From contig CAMPAF010000039.1 in the NCBI GenBank assembly GCA_946631535.1, forward strand, positions 1 through 13,710: DNA of 13,710 nucleotides. Reading direction: 5' to 3'. The DNA comes from an uncultured Verrucomicrobiota bacterium. Its GTDB lineage: Bacteria > Verrucomicrobiota > Kiritimatiellia > RFP12 > UBA1067. The first letter of the stretch is position 1. Each line of letters begins with the position of its first letter. Under the pieces are notes generated by a model. The model was not told the DNA's origin, ran no database searches, and saw nothing but the letters and a program-made list of their open reading frames with translations. Shown here in pieces: positions 1-5,495 of this stretch. A program made the position numbers and the translations under genes.

Positions 1-3000
1 CGGACATGGTCGGTCCATTCGTCGCGCAGATACCCCTCCGTCCCATACGTGTTGGATGCCGTCACCAGGCTCGCTCCCTGCGGGATGGTGACAGAAGACA
101 GTATCTTGTGCATGCCGTGCGCCATGTTGTTTTGGTCATTGCTGAGCGTAACGGCCGCACTTGTGCCGGAGACGGTGATGGGGCCGTTGTAGGCGATATC
201 CACGTAGCTGCGCACCCTTATCGTCGCGCCGGCGTTCATCGTCACATTGCCCGATGTGGAGAACCGGCCATACTGCATAAGGCTGTGGTTCTGTGCGTTG
301 GCGGAGAACATTACGCTTCCGTTCAGCACAAGCGGGCACCCTATGTCGATCGTGCCCACTCCGTTGGCGTTGAACAGCGTGAGGGAGTCGACCGTCAGCG
401 TGCCTGCGCCGGAAGCCGCCACATTGTCGTCGCCATAGAATATCAGGTGGACATCGCCTGTGTACCCGCCCTGGTCGGATGCCTTCTGGAGCGTGACGCT
501 GCCGTTCAGGACCATCTTCTTGCACTTGTCCTTGTCCTGGTATATGTAGACCGTATAGGGGCCTGCGCCCAGCGGGAATATGACGACGGTGCACTGGTCC
601 GGCACAAGACCAGTGGTCCACTTGGTTGGATCGTTCCAGTTGCCCGAGGCGTCGCCAAGCCATGTCGACAACCTGTTGTCTATTGTCGTGTAAATCGTGT
701 TCCCGCCCAAAGACGACTGCTCCACGCCATAACCCGGAACGGCGGCGAACTTCGCGCCAGACGCGACGGTTGTCTCCGCCGTCTGGTAGGTGAAGGTCGC
801 GCCTGGGGAGAGCGTAACCGTGCAGGCGATGACATTCGTGCCGGGTTCGCCGTTGGAATATGCGTCCGCCGTCAGCCTGCCCGTTGCCTGCTCGGGAACG
901 GCAATGCCGCCGTTGAACGTCGCAAGCGCCGTGCTTGTCTGCGCCTGGATTTTCGCCCCGTTGCAGATGGTCACAAGCCCGTTGAAGTTCAAATGGGAGC
1001 GCTCTGCCTTAAACAGGCCCGACTGAACGGTCACGCTGCCATTGAGATTGATGGCTCTGCCGGCCATGAAGCAATCCTTGTTCTCTGCCGAAGCCGCCGC
1101 AACAATGTCGTTCGCTATGGAAATCGCAGCGCCCGACATGTTGTTGATGCCGACGTCGTTGAGCGTCAGAGTGCCTGTGCCGGCTACATTGCCGAACACG
1201 CAAAGATGAACCCATTTGTTGGGGTCGGCGCGGATGAGTGTGAGGTTGCCGTTGAGCGTCATTGACGCACAGCTGTCTTTGGGGTCGCTTGCCGTGTTAT
1301 ATGAAAGCTTGGCCGTGGAGTTCCCCTCGGGGAAAACCACCGGCGTGGAATCCGTCGGCACGAAGCCGAGGTTCCAGTTGGCGTAGTTGTTCCAGGCATG
1401 GTCGCCGCTTCCGTCCGTCCACGTCTCTATAGTGGATTTGGCGTAGGACGCATATACCGTCTTGCCGTTGACGACCGTCTGCCCGACCACGTTCCCGGAC
1501 GTCGTCGTAACACTGCCGGCAAGCGTGTAGTTGCCGAGCGAAAGAGTCACTCCGACGGGAAGGACAACGTCCTCCGTGCTGTTCTTGTATAGCGAAACCG
1601 TCTGCTTGCTCGTCGCGTCTGCAACTGCCGCCGCAATCGTCGGATAGTATGCCGGCGGATTGCCGTCGATGTACGCAGCCGCGAACGAATACGTGCGCGA
1701 CGTCTCGTCCCAAAGTATGCCCATGCTGGAAAGGGTTGAAGCGAACTGATAGTCGCCCGCCACCCAGGACGCGTCCAGCACAGAAACGACAGCCGTTCTG
1801 TCGCCGCCATGGGTGAGAGCGGTTAACGCGTCCTCCACCGTGGCATATCCAACGTCCCCGACCTTCGCAACCGCCGCCGCAAGCGAAAGGCCCGCCGTGC
1901 TCTTCGAAAGGATATAGTCACCTGCCCCGACGAGCTTGAACTCGCCGGACGGAGCGCTCTCGAGCGACGCACCGCTCCAGTCGATGAGCGTGGTGCCCGC
2001 AGCCGGCGGAGTGACGCCGTCGGCAAACGCGATGTTCGCCGTGCCGGAGGCGAAGGTGAAGTCCGTGATGCCGGTGAGCGAGCTGGACGCCGTCGGGAAC
2101 ACGATGGTAGCGCCGTCGGCGAGCGAAAGCTTCTTGACCGCCGCGTTGTTCGTGGACTCGAGATGGCCGTTCGCCCCCACGGCAACGATGCCCGCCGCCC
2201 AGCTGCCGCCCGAAGCGAAGACCACCTTGCCGTAGTCCTGCACCGTCAGGGCGCCATACGTTGTGCTGGCGCCGGAAAGCGTCAGGGAATGTACTGCCGC
2301 ATCGGCGCCAACGACCGTAAGGCAGGAATTGCGGTGTTTGTAGCTGTTGTCCGAGTAAGTGAACCGGCCGGAGAACTCGGTGTCTTCTGTCTGCACTGTC
2401 TTCACGGTGCGCGGCGTGTCGCTGCCATCGGCTATGCCTCCATAGGCTGTGCTGATGTCGCCGCTTCCGGAGAAGTTCTTGACGGCCAGGTAGTCGTTGT
2501 TGTAGTTGTCGGTCAATACAAACCCGCCCGATACATCCATGTCGGGGAGTGCGGATTCGTTGAAGAACGGCGGCGCCCCCTGGAAATGCGGCCATGTGCT
2601 TCCAGTCTTCGTGACCACGAACTTGCCGGAGAACGTCATGTTTGACGTCGCGTATATGTGATTCGTGCCGGACATGAACTCCAGCGTCCCTGCCGAACCT
2701 GACACAGGAGACAGCGTGACATCACGGAACTGAAGCGTCCCTGCACCAGTCTTTTGGTAGTTGTAGTAATAGGTGGTCTCGCTGAAAGTAGCATAGCACG
2801 CAGACTCTCTTGTCACCGACAGCGTCATTCCGTCCTCCACGTCGACTATGGCTTTCGCCCTGAGCCGGATTTTCCCGGCGCATGTCGCCGTGCCTGTAGC
2901 ATGTGTCGTTGGATGCGCCTTGACGTATATCTTGGTAGCGGCATTGCAGAGGTCAATTGCGGCGATGTTGTCACCCGTTCCGTTAACGACGGAGCCAGGA

Positions 3001-5069
3001 TAGAGGTAAAGCGTGTTGTTGCCAGTGAACGACCAGCGGCCGTTGAGCGTCAGCGTTCCGTAGACATGGATCCTCGAGGAGCTCGTGGTGTAGCTGATCG
3101 AGTCTGTCGTAGGCGAGACGAGCGTCGCGCCCGCTTCAATGACGATGTTGCCGGAGATTGCCTGGTCGTCTGTCGGGAGGGTCGTCGTGCCGTCGCCCGA
3201 AATCGTAAGCTGGGCGCCGGACGGAACCGCAAACCCGACTGTCGACTCCTTCGTTACGCCGTCCAGGACAAGTTCCGCGGAGCTTGCAAGGTTGATCGTA
3301 CCAGAACCCGCGAGATTACCGTCCTGGAGTTTGAGAGGCACATTGGCGCCGACCGTAACCGTAACGCCGGCATCTATGCTGAAGTTGTTGGCCGTAAGCT
3401 GATGGGATCCGTCGCCAACGATTGTAAGCGTGCCCGAACCTGTCACATAGACATTGCCGTATGTGCGCGTGGCGTTTACGGTAAGCGTATTTGCACCATC
3501 GACCGCGAACATTGCGGCCGCCGCATCAGTGGCGGGCGTCGAACCAGTAGACCATTTCGTATCGTCGTCGAGATTCCCGCTCGCGTCCGTTGCCACGCGC
3601 CAAGTTGGTGCGTAGCCGACGAGATTGTTCCCGTTAAGGCGGCTCGAGTCCGTCACCTGCGTCAGCACGCCGCCGACATATTCATAGTACTCCACCGATC
3701 CGGAACCGCTTACGCTGGGAGTGTAGCCATGCTCTGCTTCCACGATTCCTATGACAAGCTTGAGCGTCGCGCCAGTGCCAAGCGTAACAGCACCCTCCTC
3801 TCCAGCAGCCATCTGCGCCACAGCGCCGTCGCCAAGCGCAACTGCCGTAAACCCTGTCACAGTCGCGCCGGAAATGTCGAGATTGTCGCCGACGATGAGC
3901 GTCTTCGCCCCTGCTGCATTGCCGCCATCCAGCGTCGCACCGGCAAACACACCGGAATTAAGCGTCATAGTCGCCGAACCAGCCACACTAGCAGTGCCTC
4001 CGTCCGGCGCATAGCCACCGGCCACTATGCGACCGGTATATGTTCCTCCGGTGATCGTGACGGAGGAATTGCCGCCAACCGTCACGGCACAGGCCCCCAC
4101 CGAGGTCAGCCTTGCGCCGCCGCCGACTATCGGAGATGCAAAGGTCACCGCGTTCGCCGCAGCAATAGTCACGGACGAATTCCCTGCGACAGCCTGGTTG
4201 CCGTACGTAGCTATGCTGCCTCGATAGAGCGAACCCCCAACGACGGTGCGATCGAATGCGCCGCTCTTCCCGGCAAGCGCGAGCGTGACGGATGAGTTGC
4301 CGCCGACGAGCGTGGCGGTAGCGCTGTTTGCCTGATAGTAGCTGCCGCCAACCACATATCCGCCCACCAGGGAGCCGTCATCCGCCTCTGCGGTGGCGGT
4401 GGGGAGGACTGTTTCAACGCGAACTGCGGTATTGCCCGTCACCGTAGGGGTGCCGAGATGCGCCGCAGTCCAGCCGCCGATGATGGAGCCTGTCACGTTG
4501 CCGCCTTTAACTGTCACACCCGTGTTGCCCTGCACCTGGGCCGAATCTCCCGTGTCACCGGAACCATCCACCGTTGCCGGCATTCTGCCGCCCTTGTAGC
4601 CCGCGCCGATTACGTAGGCAACCGTAGCGCCGTCCTCGATCTGGACTATAGCATCGCCTTCGGTTCTTGTGCGTCGGGCGTTCCCGCTCCAGTGCGCCTC
4701 CTGCACGCCTATTGCGCGCTTCGCAGTAGTGGTGCCGGACACGAGCAGGTACACGTCTTTGTTCGTGTTGGACGTAGTCTCCGCCTGAGTCAGGAAACCG
4801 TGTATCGCCGTATAAGTCCCGCCGCAGACATCTGCGACTATTGCAGTGCGGGAATTGACCGTCTGCTCGAACTGTGCATTGTTGCCAAACGAAACGGACG
4901 TCGCTGATTCGTTGTATGTAGCCGCTGTCGTGGGGGCGGCAAGCGTCGACCCGTCAAATGGCGATGTGAAGGAAACATCTTCCGCGAACGTGCAGCAGAT
5001 GGTCAGCGCGGCAAGCGCTGTCAGGGAGATGCGCGAGATGCCACATGCCCGTCTTGTCGAATTATTCAT
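1..5069 (-). CDS. Giant secreted beta-strand-repeat surface protein, 3' end outside window (gene 1)
   Basis: Reading the minus strand codon by codon from ATG at 5069 gives 1689 sense codons down to position 3 with no stop, so the C-terminus lies beyond the left edge. A perfect GGAGGT lies 6 nt before this ATG. Residues 1-29 form a Sec signal peptide: basic start (MNNSTRRAC), hydrophobic core, probable cleavage after TFA-ED. Residues about 152-400 carry seven 'IVGG...GNSSVT' repeats. Residues about 489-1060 are a long Gly/Thr/Ser-rich beta-helical region containing TKWSTG and EFSGRF strands. Residues 1068-1190 contain two 'Y-x-T-[VI]-x-x-A' motifs, followed by two GNW modules from 1217 and 1470. 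Autotransporter-associated beta-strand repeats are the closest family. I see no catalytic motif. The role is inferred as a secreted adhesin or matrix protein. The missing C-terminus could hold a barrel or sorting signal. Confidence 0.88.
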   Translation of the reverse strand, partial: MNNSTRRACGISRISLTALAALTICCTFAEDVSFTSPFDGSTLAAPTTAATYNESATSVSFGNNAQFEQTVNSRTAIVADVCGGTYTAIHGFLTQAETTSNTNKDVYLLVSGTTTAKRAIGVQEAHWSGNARRTRTEGDAIVQIEDGATVAYVIGAGYKGGRMPATVDGSGDTGDSAQVQGNTGVTVKGGNVTGSIIGGWTAAHLGTPTVTGNTAVRVETVLPTATAEADDGSLVGGYVVGGSYYQANSATATLVGGNSSVTLALAGKSGAFDRTVVGGSLYRGSIATYGNQAVAGNSSVTIAAANAVTFASPIVGGGARLTSVGACAVTVGGNSSVTITGGTYTGRIVAGGYAPDGGTASVAGSATMTLNSGVFAGATLDGGNAAGAKTLIVGDNLDISGATVTGFTAVALGDGAVAQMAAGEEGAVTLGTGATLKLVIGIVEAEHGYTPSVSGSGSVEYYEYVGGVLTQVTDSSRLNGNNLVGYAPTWRVATDASGNLDDDTKWSTGSTPATDAAAAMFAVDGANTLTVNATRTYGNVYVTGSGTLTIVGDGSHQLTANNFSIDAGVTVTVGANVPLKLQDGNLAGSGTINLASSAELVLDGVTKESTVGFAVPSGAQLTISGDGTTTLPTDDQAISGNIVIEAGATLVSPTTDSISYTTSSSRIHVYGTLTLNGRWSFTGNNTLYLYPGSVVNGTGDNIAAIDLCNAATKIYVKAHPTTHATGTATCAGKIRLRAKAIVDVEDGMTLSVTRESACYATFSETTYYYNYQKTGAGTLQFRDVTLSPVSGSAGTLEFMSGTNHIYATSNMTFSGKFVVTKTGSTWPHFQGAPPFFNESALPDMDVSGGFVLTDNYNNDYLAVKNFSGSGDISTAYGGIADGSDTPRTVKTVQTEDTEFSGRFTYSDNSYKHRNSCLTVVGADAAVHSLTLSGASTTYGALTVQDYGKVVFASGGSWAAGIVAVGANGHLESTNNAAVKKLSLADGATIVFPTASSSLTGITDFTFASGTANIAFADGVTPPAAGTTLIDWSGASLESAPSGEFKLVGAGDYILSKSTAGLSLAAAVAKVGDVGYATVEDALTALTHGGDRTAVVSVLDASWVAGDYQFASTLSSMGILWDETSRTYSFAAAYIDGNPPAYYPTIAAAVADATSKQTVSLYKNSTEDVVLPVGVTLSLGNYTLAGSVTTTSGNVVGQTVVNGKTVYASYAKSTIETWTDGSGDHAWNNYANWNLGFVPTDSTPVVFPEGNSTAKLSYNTASDPKDSCASMTLNGNLTLIRADPNKWVHLCVFGNVAGTGTLTLNDVGINNMSGAAISIANDIVAAASAENKDCFMAGRAINLNGSVTVQSGLFKAERSHLNFNGLVTICNGAKIQAQTSTALATFNGGIAVPEQATGRLTADAYSNGEPGTNVIACTVTLSPGATFTYQTAETTVASGAKFAAVPGYGVEQSSLGGNTIYTTIDNRLSTWLGDASGNWNDPTKWTTGLVPDQCTVVIFPLGAGPYTVYIYQDKDKCKKMVLNGSVTLQKASDQGGYTGDVHLIFYGDDNVAASGAGTLTVDSLTLFNANGVGTIDIGCPLVLNGSVMFSANAQNHSLMQYGRFSTSGNVTMNAGATIRVRSYVDIAYNGPITVSGTSAAVTLSNDQNNMAHGMHKILSSVTIPQGASLVTASNTYGTEGYLRDEWTDHV
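3..665 (-). repeat. Second GNW-type module of gene 1, cut by window edge
   Basis: Starting at gene 1 residue about 1469, TWLGDASGNWNDPTKW is followed by TTGLVPDQCTVVIFP, the same opening as TWIGGETGNWNDPTKW in gene 2. The body then diverges (KMVLNGSVTLQKAS, GAGTLTVDSLTLFNANG, GNVTMNAGATIRVRS, NGPITVSGTSAAVTL) but keeps the beta-strand-plus-turn pattern. It directly abuts the preceding module, so gene 1 carries at least two in tandem. It continues beyond the left edge. Confidence 0.75.
675..1424 (-). repeat. GNW-type beta module of gene 1, paralogous to one in gene 2
   Basis: Gene 1 residues about 1216-1465 begin with TWTDGSGDHAWNNYANW and run through CASMTLNGNLTL, GNVAGTGTLTLNDVG, SGAAISIANDIV, FNGGIAVP, ACTVTLSPGATFTY and TAETTVASGAKF. 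Nearly every segment has a counterpart in the same order in gene 2 residues 1388-1635 (CASLTLNGDVTL, GNVSGTGTLTLSDVG, SGSAITVANDIV, FNGGIAVP, ACTVTLGAGATFTY, TAETTVSSGASF). The two are clearly copies of one module. The strand pattern matches autotransporter-associated beta-strand repeats. Confidence 0.8.
1600..1870 (-). repeat. Tandem 'Y-x-T-x-x-x-A' motifs in gene 1
   Basis: Gene 1 residues about 1068-1190 contain AKVGDVGYATVEDAL at 1068 and YYPTIAAAVADA at 1141, the latter followed by KQTVSLYKNS, VVLPVGVTLSLGNYTLAG. A short 'gly/asp-Y-x-T-[IV]-x-x-A-[VL]' motif followed by a beta strand and 'G-x-T-L-x-L' is, from general knowledge, widespread in repetitive surface proteins. A related motif, NWYATIEAAVQN, occurs at the C-terminus of gene 2. 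Probably a small structural linker domain; no enzymatic role is suggested. Confidence 0.5.
3870..4616 (-). repeat. Seven glycine-rich protein repeats in gene 1 (IVGG...GNSSVT)
   Basis: In gene 1, residues about 152-400, a short hydrophobic stretch plus Gly-Gly turn recurs: VIGAG near residue 153, IIGG 196, VVGG 239, VVGG 276, IVGG 314, IVAGG 348 and LDGG about 380. In the first six copies each turn is followed by a strand of the form G-N-[ST]-x-V-x-[VIL] (VQGNTGVTV, VTGNTAVRV, VGGNSSVTL, VAGNSSVTI, VGGNSSVTI, VAGSATMTL). The spacing falls steadily, at about 43, 43, 37, 38, 34 and 31 residues. Alternating hydrophobic residues and regular Gly/Asn turns suggest coils of a right-handed beta-helix. 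The fold is inferred; I do not recognise a named family for this repeat. Confidence 0.7.
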
Positions 5070-5075
5070 GCCAGG

Positions 5076-5081
5076 ACCTCC
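5076..5081 (-). promoter_or_regulatory. Shine-Dalgarno site of gene 1
   Basis: The minus strand reads GGAGGT followed by 6 nt (CCTGGC) and then ATG at 5069. This is a near-ideal ribosome binding site. It fixes the start of gene 1, with the signal peptide directly downstream. Confidence 0.85.
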
Positions 5082-5089
5082 ATTCAGAT

Positions 5090-5102
5090 GCACTTTCAGT
5101 GC
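5090..5102 (-). promoter_or_regulatory. Small leader hairpin upstream of the gene 1 ribosome site
   Basis: GCACT and AGTGC form a perfect 5-bp inverted repeat around a 3-nt loop, 8 nt upstream of GGAGGT. If transcription starts near 5117 the hairpin would lie in the mRNA leader, where it could influence ribosome access or stability. Five base pairs can occur by chance, so functional weight is low. Confidence 0.3.
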
Positions 5103-5124
5103 GACAGCCAACTCAATCACCTGA

Positions 5125-5153
5125 ATTGTACCATTTCCCATTGCTTCACGCAA
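5125..5153 (-). promoter_or_regulatory. Candidate sigma-70-type promoter of gene 1
   Basis: On the minus strand a -10-like TACAAT (5125-5130) is preceded by TGG, an extended -10 pattern. A weaker -35-like TTGCGT (5148-5153) lies exactly 17 bp upstream. The predicted start near 5117 gives a leader of about 48 nt that includes the small hairpin and the Shine-Dalgarno site. The -35 matches consensus at only three of six positions, and promoter consensus in this lineage is uncertain. Confidence 0.45.
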
Positions 5154-5172
5154 CTACAGCACTGTTAGCGAG

Positions 5173-5271
5173 TTCTAAGTTCAAAGTTAGTCGCTAGTCG
5201 TTAGTCGCTAGTCGTTAGTCGGTAGTTCTAAGTTTGAAGTTTGAAGTTAGTCGCTAGTCGCTAGTCGTTAG
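5173..5271. repeat. 7-bp tandem repeat tract (TCGYTAG / TTCTAAG type)
   Basis: The plus strand splits into heptamers ending in AG: TTCTAAG, TTCAAAG, a 4-nt TTAG, then TCGCTAG, TCGTTAG, TCGCTAG, TCGTTAG, TCGGTAG. A second block follows: TTCTAAG, TTTGAAG, TTTGAAG, TTAG, TCGCTAG, TCGCTAG, TCGTTAG. That is two super-units with the same plan (TTCTAAG, one or two TTyrAAG-type units, TTAG, then three to five TCGNTAG units) over 99 bp, with 13 heptamers in total. It ends about 20 bp upstream of the candidate -35 of gene 1. It is non-coding and not a CRISPR array: the units are too short and there are no spacers. Confidence 0.9.
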
Positions 5272-5451
5272 TTTGCGGCGAGCTGGTGGATAATCACCGG
5301 CGCGAAGCAAACAAGATTACGAGCGGAGGCGTGGAGGGACGCATTTGGGGACTGCCTTTCACACGTTCGGCGCGGCGAACCGTTGACAATACGTCAGCGG
5401 CTCAACCGCACAATCGCGCCGAAACGAAAGGAGGGGCCCAAAAATACGTTA
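5272..5451. other. Intergenic stretch with no recognisable gene
   Basis: Between the heptamer tract and the 19-bp duplication there are about 180 bp without a credible open frame. Visible minor structures are GTTCG...CGAAC around 5365-5380, a TGAC-N5-GTCA dyad at 5384-5396, and a plus-strand TTGACA at 5383-5388 without a -10 at proper spacing. None is convincing alone. I see no intrinsic terminator for gene 2 here: the only T-run on the minus strand (5440-5444) has no strong GC hairpin before it. Confidence 0.6.
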
Positions 5452-5489
5452 CTCACCCGCCGTAGCCAGCCTCACCCGCCGTAGCCAGC
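5452..5489. repeat. Perfect 19-bp tandem duplication after the gene 2 stop
   Basis: CTCACCCGCCGTAGCCAGC occurs twice back to back (5452-5470 and 5471-5489), ending 6 bp from the TAA stop of gene 2. On the minus strand each copy reads GCTGGCTACGGCGGGTGAG, which contains an in-line TGA. In the first copy that TGA is in frame with gene 2, so it would act as a second stop after seven more codons. Confidence 0.9.
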
Positions 5490-5495
5490 CCCGGC

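Noticed and set aside
6..1265. 419-codon plus-strand frame near the left edge
   Set aside because: Antisense to the GNW modules of gene 1; no recognisable protein features.
1918..2595. 225-codon minus-strand frame inside gene 1
   Set aside because: Out of frame with gene 1, whose own frame is continuous here and carries clear beta-strand repeats; the alternative product is low-complexity Arg/Gly/His-rich.
2754..4295. 513-codon plus-strand frame
   Set aside because: Antisense to gene 1, of the same Arg/His-rich shadow character, with no credible family motif.
5173..5271. CRISPR array
   Set aside because: Repeat units are 7 bp and contiguous, with no unique spacers and no cas genes.
5383..5414. 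Plus-strand promoter starting at a perfect TTGACA
   Set aside because: The nearest -10-like hexamer (CACAAT at 5409-5414) gives a 20-bp spacer and a poor match, and no plus-strand gene follows.
5436..5489. Intrinsic terminator for gene 2
   Set aside because: There is a five-base T-run on the minus strand but no stable GC hairpin directly before it; the 19-bp repeats are direct, not inverted.
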